Of a stretch of DNA of 64,000 nucleotides, positions 1 through 9,472 are shown one piece after another. The notes beneath the pieces were generated by a model, which was not told the origin of the DNA, searched no databases, and saw only the letters and a program-made list of their open reading frames with translations. Each line of letters starts with the position of its first letter. Positions within the stretch are counted from its first letter, which is position 1. A program made the translations under genes and the position numbers. The stretch is from Piscinibacterium candidicorallinum (GTDB lineage Bacteria; Pseudomonadota; Gammaproteobacteria; Burkholderiales; Burkholderiaceae_C), in assembly GCF_047549485.1 (NCBI RefSeq), contig NZ_CP180191.1, positions 248,001 through 312,000 on the forward strand, given 5' to 3'.

Positions 1-454
1 ACTGAACCCCCAGTGCGAGACAAACGTCCGGGACTTTACGATTTGCACGCTTTTTGCCAGGTGCGGAGTTTTCCGATGTCACGATTACTCGATCATTCGG
101 CTTCGCAAGTCCGTACGCGATGAGAAATGGGTCTCGTCCGAGCTGCTCAATCTCATCTTCAGTCAAGTCTGTGGCGTAACCCTCTTCGGTAACTCGCTGC
201 ACTAATTTCGGATCGACTTCCTCGTCTAGCAGTAGCGCTGCCTTTACGTGCGGGCGTTGAATCCACTCGTACAAGAGATCCTTCTCGGCGTCTTTGGGAC
301 CTTCCTTGATCTCTTCCCAGATTTCCAAAGGAATCTTCACTTGCCCGCTTTCTCCTAAGTGTTGGAGCCAGTCCCAGTACTCTGGAACGGCGTCAAGCGG
401 GTAGTAGTTGTCTTTTGCCGTGATCAGCACGCTGGCATCAAGCAGATAGAGCAC
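1..454 (-). CDS. DUF4411 PIN-like protein, 3' end cut by window
   Basis: This reading frame starts at a GTG at 454 and runs off the left edge, giving 151 codons. It opens LYLLDASVLITAKDNYYPLD, matching the N-terminus of DUF4411 proteins, whose fold is PIN-like and probably a nuclease; an acidic residue sits in LLDASVL, as in PIN domains. The start is well fixed: an in-frame TAG lies directly upstream, and a GGAGG-type ribosome site spans the stop codon of the preceding ImmA gene 14 bases away, so the two genes are probably co-translated. DUF4411 genes commonly sit beside XRE/ImmA genes and are thought to act as toxin partners. Sampled lines give about 53% G+C, well below the neighbours, suggesting acquisition. 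Family call is from recognition of sequence pattern, not a search. Confidence 0.75.
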   Translation of the reverse strand, partial: MLYLLDASVLITAKDNYYPLDAVPEYWDWLQHLGESGQVKIPLEIWEEIKEGPKDAEKDLLYEWIQRPHVKAALLLDEEVDPKLVQRVTEEGYATDLTEDEIEQLGRDPFLIAYGLAKPNDRVIVTSENSAPGKKRANRKVPDVCLALGVQ

Positions 455-468
455 CTAGGCCTCCGCCT

Positions 469-1638
469 TCAACCTAATGCAGGTGGCTTCGATAGAAGCG
501 AAGTCACTGAGCGTGGCTTGACACCGAGAACCTTCGCTGCCTTCGTGACGGTTAAGTTGCCATTCGAAAGATTTCGCCGAACAGCACTTAGCATCGCACT
601 GCCGAGGCGGTGTCTCCGCACGGTGTAGTAGTCGGGCGCGCCGTCTTTAGTCTTGGCATCAGCTTTACGCTTTTGCTTTTCCTTAAGCCAACGATTAGTC
701 AGTTCGGCGTCGAGACGCGCCCACCGAGCGTGGCTGACCAATCCGGCCTTCAGCAGCGCGTACGCGACCATTTTTCGGCTCAAGTTTCTTCTGCCGGCGA
801 ACTCGGATAGTTCGTCAACCAAGCCTAGGTCCTCGCCCTGGAGCGCATCAGCTAGAGGGTCCAGCTCGACCGCATCCATTAGGAATGCCGCCGCAACCTC
901 ATTGCAGAACTTTTCAACTTCCTGATCATCTCGTCCGCCGCTGATTCCAGACTGACCAAGCCAGATGTGCGCTAGCTCATGCAACAGCGTGAATGACCAA
1001 GCAGAGCGAGCATCCTGATCATTCAGAACTATGAACGGCGCAATAGGATCGGCTATGGAAAACCCTCTGTATGTTTCAACAGGCAGAGCGCTGTGATAGT
1101 TACCAAGATCGCCTACCAAGAGAACGAACACACCAGCTTGCTCGGCGCCCGCGCGTAGGTAACTGAATGCCGCTTCGGTGGTCTTTTGCGCTCTGAATGC
1201 ATCTCTGTTGACACCAAGTCGAAGTGCAATTGATTCGGCGACGCGTGCTGGGTCACTCGCTAGCGTCTTTGATCCAACGTACGGCAGCGGTTCTAGCGCT
1301 CCCTCATCTTCCAGCGCTGACTTCAGCAATTGATGGCGAGCGTTGACATCCCGAATCAGAGCATCTAACAGCGCCTCATCCGACACTGGCGGCTTTGCTG
1401 GCAACGTCCGGAAGTCTTGTCCTCGGAATCCCGCTCGTGGTGGGCGCGGGAGGTAGAACGTCAATAGTGGCCGCCTGTAGCGCTTCGCCATCCTGAGAAG
1501 CACTGATCGAGTCGGTACCTCTTCCCCCCGTTCGATCTTTATGAGTTTCTCAGCTGAGCCGAGTTCGAGTGCATGCGCGGCTTCGTCTACAGACAAGCCG
1601 GAAGACTCTCTAGCCCATTGAAAAACCTCAGGGTTCAC
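469..1638 (-). CDS. XRE-family regulator with ImmA/IrrE metallopeptidase domain
   Basis: The 389-residue product has an N-terminal helix-turn-helix of the XRE type (about residues 5-55, with the KIERGEEVPTRSVLLRMA stretch) and a C-terminal ImmA/IrrE zinc protease domain. The metal motif HELAH lies at residues 220-224, and a likely third ligand glutamate lies near 247 in FCNEVAAAFL. Family members cleave or inactivate repressors or antitoxins. Here the gene directly precedes the DUF4411 gene with only 14 bases between them, the usual toxin-antitoxin-like arrangement in which this protein would be the antitoxin or regulator. Base composition is lower in G+C than downstream genes. The role as antitoxin is inferred from context. 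Confidence 0.85.
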   Translation of the reverse strand: MNPEVFQWARESSGLSVDEAAHALELGSAEKLIKIERGEEVPTRSVLLRMAKRYRRPLLTFYLPRPPRAGFRGQDFRTLPAKPPVSDEALLDALIRDVNARHQLLKSALEDEGALEPLPYVGSKTLASDPARVAESIALRLGVNRDAFRAQKTTEAAFSYLRAGAEQAGVFVLLVGDLGNYHSALPVETYRGFSIADPIAPFIVLNDQDARSAWSFTLLHELAHIWLGQSGISGGRDDQEVEKFCNEVAAAFLMDAVELDPLADALQGEDLGLVDELSEFAGRRNLSRKMVAYALLKAGLVSHARWARLDAELTNRWLKEKQKRKADAKTKDGAPDYYTVRRHRLGSAMLSAVRRNLSNGNLTVTKAAKVLGVKPRSVTSLLSKPPALG

Positions 1639-1744
1639 TTCGCTGCGCCTAGGCGTTAGGCCAAAAATTGATTCGTAACTGTAATGTTAAGCCGCCGAAA
1701 CGACTGGATTCTTCTGGGAGTTTCTTGGCTGCGATTCATATCGG

Positions 1745-3151
<1,407 letters not shown>

Positions 3152-3482
3152 GGTGGCTCCGATCGGCAGATGGCAGTGCGGCGCGGGCCCCGGGGCCCGG
3201 TCAGGCAGGCAGCGTAGCGGCTGCACGACCGCGGCGGGTGTATGGGATGGATTGCAAATTCGGACACAAGTGATATGGACGTGAGAGTGCCGAAGAAGTC
3301 CTGCAGAAAAGCGGAATACCGCATTTATTCCTTCCAGTAAGCATCAGTAACGGACAAAAATGACATGCGTGATCCCCGAGACTTGCTGCCTGGCGGGTCC
3401 CCCGGGCATGCTGCCCCCGGCTTGATCGGCCCGATGTCGTTTCATTCGCTGCTTCCACCGCCTCCTGTGTCCTCAACCGCCC
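3152..3482. other. 331-base divergent intergenic gap, fumC / PhoX-like gene
   Basis: This gap must hold the promoters of two divergent genes. The only structure I can point to is the AT-rich element at 3256-3363 described separately; I see no convincing -35/-10 pair, RNA gene or small reading frame with a ribosome site. Confidence 0.5.
3256..3363 (+). repeat. GCGGAA-core intergenic element, copy 1
   Basis: An AT-rich stretch that starts near AAATTCGGAC and ends near AACGGACAAAAAT. Its centre, at 3295-3326, reads GAAGTCCTGCAG, then AAAAGCGGAATACC, then GCATTT. It aligns by eye with the core of the copy at 18781-18880 (GAAGTCCGCC, AAAGCGGAAA, CGCATTT). GCGGAA is at 3311-3316. Unlike most copies, this one lies between divergent genes. 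Confidence 0.55.
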
Positions 3483-4886
3483 ATGACTGATCCTGCCCTG
3501 TCCCACGCTCGCCGCCGCCTGCTCCAAGGGAGCGCCGCGCTGGCGGCCAGCCCCTTGGCCGCGGCCTTTGCCCTGGCCGCCACGCCCAAGGCGGTCGGTC
3601 AACGCACGCTCGGCGCGTCCGGCTACGGTCAGCTGTTTCCCGTCAAGGACGAGACCACCGGGTTGCCGCTGCTGATGCTGCCCGAGGGCTTCAGCTACCG
3701 CAGCTTTGCCTGGGCCGGCGAGCGGCTGGCGGGCACGGGGGAGCCGATGCCCGGTGCGGCCGACGGCATGGGCATCGTGAAGGTGGACGGCGAGGTGTTC
3801 ACGCTGGTGCGCAATCACGAGATCTTTGGCCAGGACGGCAGCTTCGGCCCGGCGGCCAGCCACTACGACGCGCCTTGCGGCGGCGGCACGGTCACGCTGC
3901 GCTACGACCGGCGCGCCGGCAAGCTGCTGGAGGCGCGCGGCTCGCTGTCGGGCACGCTGGTCAACTGCGCCGGCGGCACCACGCCCTGGAACAGCTGGCT
4001 GAGTTGCGAGGAGACCGTCTCGCCCGCGGGGCACGGTGGCTTTCGGCGCGGGCGGACCTTTCGGCTGGAGCGCGCACATGGCTTTGTGTTCGAGGTGCCG
4101 GCCGAGGGTGTGTCGGACGCCCGGCCGATCACCGACATGGGCCAGTTCATCCACGAGGCTGCGGTGGTGGACGCAAGCGACGGCACCGTCTACCTCACCG
4201 AAGACAACCGCCCTGCCGGTTTCTACCGCTTCCTGCCCAGGCAGCGCGGCCAGCTGGGCGCAGGCGGCCGCCTGCAGGCCCTGCGGGTGAAGACCCATCC
4301 GGATCTGCGCACCGGCCTGAAGCCCGGCCAGCGCTTTGATGTGGATTGGGTCGACATCGAGCGCCCGGATCAGGGCTGGGAGGCTGCTGCAGACGGATCG
4401 AATGCCGGCGGCACCCTGGGTGTGCTGCGCCAGGGCCGCGCCCAGGGCGCGAGCCTGTTCACGCGGCTGGAGGGCGTCTTCGTCAGGCCGGATGAGATCT
4501 TTTTCACCTCCACGGATGGCGGCGATGCCAAGGCCGGGCAGGTGTTCCGCTTCGTGCCCTCGCAGCAGCGGCTGGAGCTGTTCTACGAAAGCCCGGGCGC
4601 CCGCGTGCTGGACTACCCGGACAACATTTGCCTGAGCCCGACAGGCAGCATCGTCATCTGCGAGGACTCAGGCGCGCCGGTACAGCGCCTCTATGGCCTG
4701 ACGCGCCAGGGCGAACTGTTCGAGCTGGCGCGCAACAACACCGAGCTGGCCGGCGAGATGGGCTTCATCGGCAGCTTCAAGGGCGCAGAGTGGGCCGGCG
4801 CCTGCTTCAGCCCTGACGGCAAGACCCTGTTCGCCAATGTCTATCGGCCGGGCTACACGGTGGCCATCACCGGGCCGTTTGCCTGA
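3483..4886 (+). CDS. Tat-exported PhoX-like protein (DUF839)
   Basis: The 467-residue product begins with a twin-arginine signal (ARRRLLQGSAALAAS, residues 10-24) followed by an alanine-rich hydrophobic stretch, so it should be exported folded, with cofactors, by the Tat system. The rest resembles the PhoX/DUF839 beta-propeller family of calcium- and iron-dependent phosphatases, with features such as LVRNHEIFGQDG, GTVYLTEDNRPAGFYRF, GGDAKAGQVFRF and DNICLSPTGSIVICEDSG. PhoX releases phosphate from organic esters in the periplasm, but many DUF839 proteins have no shown activity, so the substrate is uncertain. No Pho-box was recognised upstream. The gene stands alone, divergent from fumC. Confidence 0.82.
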   Translation: MTDPALSHARRRLLQGSAALAASPLAAAFALAATPKAVGQRTLGASGYGQLFPVKDETTGLPLLMLPEGFSYRSFAWAGERLAGTGEPMPGAADGMGIVKVDGEVFTLVRNHEIFGQDGSFGPAASHYDAPCGGGTVTLRYDRRAGKLLEARGSLSGTLVNCAGGTTPWNSWLSCEETVSPAGHGGFRRGRTFRLERAHGFVFEVPAEGVSDARPITDMGQFIHEAAVVDASDGTVYLTEDNRPAGFYRFLPRQRGQLGAGGRLQALRVKTHPDLRTGLKPGQRFDVDWVDIERPDQGWEAAADGSNAGGTLGVLRQGRAQGASLFTRLEGVFVRPDEIFFTSTDGGDAKAGQVFRFVPSQQRLELFYESPGARVLDYPDNICLSPTGSIVICEDSGAPVQRLYGLTRQGELFELARNNTELAGEMGFIGSFKGAEWAGACFSPDGKTLFANVYRPGYTVAITGPFA

Positions 4887-5108
4887 GCGGCGCCAGCACG
4901 CGTGGCCTGTCGGCGACTGATCGGCTGCAGACGAAACGCGCCCCGCATCCTCGGGCGATCGAGGCCGGCGCCGCGCACAAACAAGAAGAAAACCCGGTGA
5001 AACCGCGGCAATGCGGTGCTTCTCAGGCTGTGCGTGTCGGCGCATGACCCATACACTCGGCCTATGCCGCACAGGGGCCACACCCTGGCCGCGCACTGGG
5101 GTAGCAGC

Positions 5109-7568
5109 ATGGAGAGGCTCGACCTGCAGCAGGCGCTGCAGACGCTTACAGACCCGCAAGCGCTGATCGATCAGGCCTGGCTCTGGATCTATCTGGAGCC
5201 GCTGGGCGCTGCACGGCTGGGCGCGCGCGCCGCGGAGTTGGCAGCGGCGCAGAACGACGCATCGCGCGAGGCCTGGGGCTTGTTCCACGATGCCTTCGGC
5301 CACATTCGCTACGGTGACCGTGCGCTTGCCCTGCCCAAGCTTGAGGATGTTCGCGCGCGCTTCAACACCCTGGGTGACCAGCGCGGGCTGTGGATGTGTG
5401 AAGAAGCGGACAGCATTCGCCTGCGCCGCGCAGGCAACTTCGAGGAGGCATGGGCTGTCAGCGACCGACTCATGCGCATCCCGCATTCGGAGCGCGGCTG
5501 GCCCGACCCCTTCTGCACCCACGTCTCGCATTCCATCAATTCGCGCCTTCTGGGCCGCTTCGAGGTCGCACTGCGCGCGTACTACGGCGGCGTGGAGCTG
5601 GCCGAGCAGCACCAGGACCTGTCGCTGGAGTCCGTGGCGGTGGGCAACCTCGGCAGCGTGCTCTTTGACCTCTACAACACCGAGGAGGCACTGCCCTTCA
5701 TGGTGCGCGGCCTGGATCTTGCCAACCGTGTCGGTTCGCGCCTGGCCATCGGCACCTCGGTGGCCAATCTGCTCAGCGCCTACTACCAGAAGGGCGAGCA
5801 CGGCAAGGCCATGGAGGTCCTTCAGACCTACATGTTCGACGCGTCCAAGGTCGATCCGAAGCGACTGCCCGAACTGAACACCGAGATTGCAATGACCTAT
5901 CTGGCGGTGGGGCAGCTGGACGAGGCCGAGTCCTGGCTGAGCAAGGGCGTGGTCAGTGATTCGGCCGCCGGGCCGAACGCAGCGCTCTGGACCTGGGTGA
6001 AGGGCCGCCTGCTGATGGCGCGTGGCCGCTTCGAGGAGGCGCGCGAGCTGTGTCAGCGCCGCATCGATCTGCTGCGCAGCCAGCAGGAGTTCGATCTTCC
6101 ATACGACCTGATGCAGATGTATGGCGTGGTCGGCGGCGCATCGGAGGCGCTGCAGGACTACCGCACGGCGCTGTTCGCGCAGCGCGATGCCTACCAGATG
6201 CGCGACCAACTCGTCAGCCGCAGCCTGCGCTCGCAGCGCGCGCTGCTGGAGATGGACCATCAGCTCGAACAGTCGCGCCTCGCCCAGGAGGTCGCGCAGG
6301 CGCGTCAGGCCCAGGCAGAAAGCGACCGCGCCCGGCTGGAAGAACTGAATGTTGCATTGGAGGAGGCGCGCAGCTCGCTGGAGCAGCGTGTGGCCGAGCG
6401 TACGGCCGAGCTGACCCGCGCCAAGCAGACCGCCGAGGCCGCACTCGAAGCCCGCTCGCGCTTCCTGGCCAACATGAGTCACGAAATTCGCACGCCGCTC
6501 AATGGCGTGCTGGGCGTGGCGGACCTGCTGCTCAAGAGCGAACTCGCGCCGCAACAGCGCGATCTGGTGCAGGTGCTGGCCGGCTCCGGGCGCGTGCTGC
6601 TCAAGGTGCTCAACGACATTCTGGACTTCTCCAAGATCGAGGCCGACAAGATCGTGCTCGATCTGGAGCCCTTCGAGCTTGCACGCACGATCTCCGAAGT
6701 CGGCGAGCTGTTCGCGGCTTCGGCGCATGAAAAGGACATCGATCTCGGCACCCTCGTCGATGTCACGCTGCCCGCGGTCGTGCTGGGCGATTCGGTGCGC
6801 ATCAGCCAGGTGCTGGGCAACCTGCTGGGCAACGCCATCAAGTTCACCGAGCGTGGCAGCGTGCAGCTGCGCGTGACGCCCGGTGCCGGGCCGGGCAGGG
6901 TGCGCTTTGCGGTGCGGGACACCGGGCCGGGCATTGCACCGGCCGCACAGCGCGAGATCTTCGAGCCCTTCCGGCAGGCCGATGCCAGCGCCACGCGACG
7001 CTATGGCGGCACGGGCCTGGGCTTGTCGATCGCGCGCGAGCTGGTGCAGCGCATGGGTGGCGACATGCAACTCAAGAGCCAGCCGGGCGAGGGTTGCGAA
7101 TTCAGTTTCGAGCTGCCCCTGGCGGCGGTGCATGTGGCGCGTGCCCCGGCGCCGGAGAGCCCCTTCGCTGATACCCAGTCCCCCTCACCGGACGGGCTGC
7201 GCGTGCTGCTGGTGGAAGACAACGCCGTGAACCAGATGGTGGCCAGCGCCATGCTCAACGAAAGCGGCCACCAGGTCGTGGTGGCCGGCAACGGCCGCGA
7301 AGCCGTTGAGATCAGCGCCGAGCAGGACTTCGACGTCGTGCTGATGGACTGGCAGATGCCGGTGATGGATGGCCTTACCGCTACGAGCCTGATTCGCGCG
7401 CGCGAGGCCCAGCAGGGCGGTCGGCAGCTGTGGATCATCGGCCTGACAGCCAATGCCATGGTGTCGGACCGCGAGAGTTGCATCGCCGCGGGCATGGACG
7501 ACTACCTCGCCAAGCCCTTCAGCATGCAGCAGATCCACGCGGCACTGAAGCGCGCGCGCCGAGGCTGA
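5109..7568 (+). CDS. Hybrid sensor histidine kinase with TPR-like N-terminus
   Basis: The 819-residue protein has no obvious membrane segment. Residues about 1-380 are helical repeat-like, with TPR-type phrases such as AVGNLGSVLFDLYNTEEALPF. A coiled coil rich in E, R, Q and A follows (about 385-445), then HisKA with FLANMSHEIRTPLNG and phospho-acceptor His458, an HATPase domain (DTGPGIAP, YGGTGLGLSI) and a C-terminal receiver domain with Asp747 in LMDWQMPVMDG. It probably senses a cytoplasmic signal through its repeats and passes phosphate internally; an Hpt partner would be encoded elsewhere. The open frame extends upstream to 5016. I chose the ATG at 5109 because residues from there look conserved, but 5064 is also possible. 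Confidence 0.88.
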   Translation: MERLDLQQALQTLTDPQALIDQAWLWIYLEPLGAARLGARAAELAAAQNDASREAWGLFHDAFGHIRYGDRALALPKLEDVRARFNTLGDQRGLWMCEEADSIRLRRAGNFEEAWAVSDRLMRIPHSERGWPDPFCTHVSHSINSRLLGRFEVALRAYYGGVELAEQHQDLSLESVAVGNLGSVLFDLYNTEEALPFMVRGLDLANRVGSRLAIGTSVANLLSAYYQKGEHGKAMEVLQTYMFDASKVDPKRLPELNTEIAMTYLAVGQLDEAESWLSKGVVSDSAAGPNAALWTWVKGRLLMARGRFEEARELCQRRIDLLRSQQEFDLPYDLMQMYGVVGGASEALQDYRTALFAQRDAYQMRDQLVSRSLRSQRALLEMDHQLEQSRLAQEVAQARQAQAESDRARLEELNVALEEARSSLEQRVAERTAELTRAKQTAEAALEARSRFLANMSHEIRTPLNGVLGVADLLLKSELAPQQRDLVQVLAGSGRVLLKVLNDILDFSKIEADKIVLDLEPFELARTISEVGELFAASAHEKDIDLGTLVDVTLPAVVLGDSVRISQVLGNLLGNAIKFTERGSVQLRVTPGAGPGRVRFAVRDTGPGIAPAAQREIFEPFRQADASATRRYGGTGLGLSIARELVQRMGGDMQLKSQPGEGCEFSFELPLAAVHVARAPAPESPFADTQSPSPDGLRVLLVEDNAVNQMVASAMLNESGHQVVVAGNGREAVEISAEQDFDVVLMDWQMPVMDGLTATSLIRAREAQQGGRQLWIIGLTANAMVSDRESCIAAGMDDYLAKPFSMQQIHAALKRARRG

Positions 7569-7575
7569 GCACTGC

Positions 7576-8472
7576 TCAGGCGCCAGCGCGCGCGGGCACG
7601 AGCCCCAGCTGCCCGGCGAACCCGCGCACGGCATCAATCACTTCGTCAGCCGCCAGAATGCGGTTGTGGCCATGCCCGCGCGTCGTCAGCAGCTCGGCAT
7701 GCGGGATCAGCGCCTTGAGCCGCTCCAGATTCTCCGGCCGTACCACGCGATCTTCGAGATCGTGGACCAGCAGCGTGGGCAGGTTCAGGCGCTGCGCGTT
7801 GTGTGCGGCCTCCAGGCTGGCCAGGCGCATGCCTGCGCGGGCTTCCAGCGCGGCCTGCATGGGCGCCAACAGTGCTTCAGGCAGATGCACGCCGCGCGCG
7901 AATTCGCGCAGCACGGTCTGCAGGCTGGTGGGTGAGGCAATCGAAACGAAGCCGCGCGCCTGCAAGCCACGGGTCAGCGCCATCGCGGCCGCACCGGCGC
8001 CCATCGAGTGGCCGATCACGAGATCGAAGGGGCCGTGCACCTGGCCCATGTAGTCCAGCGCCTGCATGAATTGCGGCAGATGCGTGGACAACCCGGTCGA
8101 GCGGCCATGCGCTACGTGGTCCAGCGCATGCACCTCGAAGCCGGCCTGATGCAGCGCACCGGCCATCTTCACGAACTGCCGCGCGGCGCCGGCCCAGCCA
8201 TGGGTGAGCAGCACGCGAGGCGCTGCGCTGTCGGCCGCGGGCAGGCGGTAGGTGCGCAGGCGCCGGCCCTGAAAGGCCAGATCACCGCGCTGCATGGCGC
8301 TTGGCCAGGGCGCTCGGGCCAGGCGGGTGTTCACCGCCCACTTGGGCGGCATGGGCGTGCAGAACAGCTGCATGGCCCAGCGGGCGGCAAGCTCGCGGTC
8401 CAGATGGCCCACGCTGCGGATGCCCTGCACCGACAGGCGCAGCGCCAGCGGCAGATCTTGCGTGCTGCTCAT
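7576..8472 (-). CDS. Alpha/beta hydrolase
   Basis: The 298-residue protein has the alpha/beta hydrolase plan: an oxyanion region LLTHGWAGAAR, the nucleophile elbow GHSMGAG, a late acidic residue in LVHDLEDRVV and a terminal histidine in GHGHNRIL. The substrate cannot be told; similar proteins act as esterases or lipases. No signal peptide is visible, so it is probably cytosolic. It is translated from an ATG four bases after the stop of a 37-codon gene that has a strong ribosome site, so translation is likely coupled. A palindrome in front of that small gene matches one in front of the nearby tetR, suggesting repression by that regulator. Confidence 0.85.
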   Translation of the reverse strand: MSSTQDLPLALRLSVQGIRSVGHLDRELAARWAMQLFCTPMPPKWAVNTRLARAPWPSAMQRGDLAFQGRRLRTYRLPAADSAAPRVLLTHGWAGAARQFVKMAGALHQAGFEVHALDHVAHGRSTGLSTHLPQFMQALDYMGQVHGPFDLVIGHSMGAGAAAMALTRGLQARGFVSIASPTSLQTVLREFARGVHLPEALLAPMQAALEARAGMRLASLEAAHNAQRLNLPTLLVHDLEDRVVRPENLERLKALIPHAELLTTRGHGHNRILAADEVIDAVRGFAGQLGLVPARAGA

Positions 8473-8476
8473 GCGC

Positions 8477-8590
8477 TTACCACCAGGCGAGGTCGTCGTT
8501 GCTGCTTGGTACTTGCACGATGGTGCTCGCAGCGTTGATCAGGATGCGGCCGCCCACAAGGGCGAAGAGGCTGGCAACAAAGGCATACAT
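8477..8590 (-). CDS. 37-residue hydrophobic small protein heading the hydrolase operon
   Basis: A short frame starts at an ATG with AAGGAG eight bases upstream and ends in TAA four bases before the hydrolase start. The peptide begins MYAFVASLFALVGGRILIN, one short hydrophobic segment, and ends in a polar SSNDDLAWW. I recognise no family. The strong ribosome site, placement directly behind a TetR-type palindrome (8606-8623) and the tight junction with the hydrolase gene argue that it is translated, either as a small membrane protein or as a leader that couples translation. It is too short for ordinary gene finders. Ribosome profiling or conservation would decide. Confidence 0.6.
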   Translation of the reverse strand: MYAFVASLFALVGGRILINAASTIVQVPSSNDDLAWW

Positions 8591-8605
8591 GGCTTGAACT
8601 CCTTT

Positions 8606-8623
8606 TTCGCACGTTTGTGCGAA
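8606..8623. promoter_or_regulatory. Probable TetR operator, hydrolase operon
   Basis: The palindrome TTCGCAC-GTTT-GTGCGAA lies just upstream of the ribosome site of the 37-codon gene. It matches the sequence at 9356-9373, in front of tetR, at 14 of 18 positions, giving a shared pattern TTnGCACGnTnGTnCGAA. Two such sites flanking a TetR gene are the expected layout for autoregulation plus control of a neighbouring operon. Confidence 0.7.
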
Positions 8624-8707
8624 TTGAGGTTGACGAGGAGAAGGGAGGCAGTCTGGCGCTGCTAGATGGAAATAGTGTCTCCGGAACGAGGGTCCGCGGG
8701 GCGCGGC

Positions 8708-9346
8708 TCAGTGTCTCTGGCCCGCGGTCTGCGCCGTGCCCGCGGCGCGGTAGCTGTCGATCAGCCGGTGGTAGGCGGTCGCGATGCGGCTTGCGGCACG
8801 CTGCTCGCGCAGGAAACGCAGGTCATGCATCACGCCGATCATCAGGCTGTGGATCTCGAAGACCAGCTGCTCGGGGTCGGTGCCGGCCTGCAGCTGGCCT
8901 TCGTCGGCCGCCTGAATGATGGTGCGGCGCAGGGCAGCGCGCAGGCGCAGCGTGCCCTCGCGGATGGCTTCCTTGAGCGGGCTGTCGGGCCGGTCGTCGA
9001 ACTCGAAGGCGCCGGACACGAACAGGCAGCCGCAGCCCTGGGCGGAGCGCTGGATGAAGGCCTGCCAGTTGCGCAGGAAGGCATCGAGACGGGGCAGGCC
9101 GCGCGGCTCCCGCATGCCCGGCACGAAGACCTCACGCGTCACGCGGTCTGCATATTCCTGGAGCACGGCCAGCTGCAAGGCCTCGCGCGAGCCCACGCGC
9201 GAGAACACGCCGCTCTTGGACATGCCCAGTTTCTGGGCCACGTCATTGATCGACAGCGCATCCAGGCCGTTGTCCGCGGCCAGCTCCAGCGCGGCATCCA
9301 CGATGGCGGCGCGCGTGAGCTCGGACTTTTCGGTACGTGCTTCCAT
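8708..9346 (-). CDS. TetR/AcrR-family transcriptional regulator
   Basis: The 212-residue protein has the N-terminal TetR DNA-binding domain (AAIVDAALELAADNGLDALSINDVAQKLGMSKSGVFSRVGSRE is the region at residues 12-55) and a helical ligand-binding C-terminus with QGCGCLFVSGAFEFDDRPD. Such proteins repress operons until a small ligand binds. The gene lies 117 bases upstream of the 37-codon gene and hydrolase operon on the same strand, and the palindrome at 9356-9373 sits nine bases ahead of its start. Self-repression and control of the hydrolase operon are therefore likely. The divergent antiporter promoter shares this gap and might also be affected. Confidence 0.9.
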   Translation of the reverse strand: MEARTEKSELTRAAIVDAALELAADNGLDALSINDVAQKLGMSKSGVFSRVGSREALQLAVLQEYADRVTREVFVPGMREPRGLPRLDAFLRNWQAFIQRSAQGCGCLFVSGAFEFDDRPDSPLKEAIREGTLRLRAALRRTIIQAADEGQLQAGTDPEQLVFEIHSLMIGVMHDLRFLREQRAASRIATAYHRLIDSYRAAGTAQTAGQRH

Positions 9347-9355
9347 GGCTTCAAT

Positions 9356-9373
9356 TTAGCACGATCGTCCGAA
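9356..9373. promoter_or_regulatory. Probable TetR operator, tetR autoregulatory site
   Basis: The sequence TTAGCACGATCGTCCGAA begins nine bases upstream of the tetR start codon and is an imperfect palindrome. It agrees with the clean palindrome at 8606-8623 at 14 of 18 positions. The position so close to the start codon suits repression. The divergent antiporter gene begins about 100 bases away. Confidence 0.65.
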
Positions 9374-9472
9374 AAAGCAAGTTGAGGCGTTCTTCCGGCG
9401 GGGCTCCGGTGAAACCCCAAGCCGCAAATGCACCCGAATGCATCTGGCGCACTTCGTGCGAGTATTCGTGCC

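Noticed and set aside
1639..1744. Another copy of the AT-rich element between the ImmA and fumC genes
   Set aside because: It has GGCCAAAAATT and ATCGGC at the ends but no GCGGAA core and no TCCGC hairpin; too weak to list as a copy.
4668..7133. 821-codon open frame antisense to the hybrid kinase and PhoX-like genes
   Set aside because: Its protein is low in recognisable motifs, rich in Arg, His, Ala and Leu, and fully opposite a well-supported kinase gene; typical GC-rich shadow frame.
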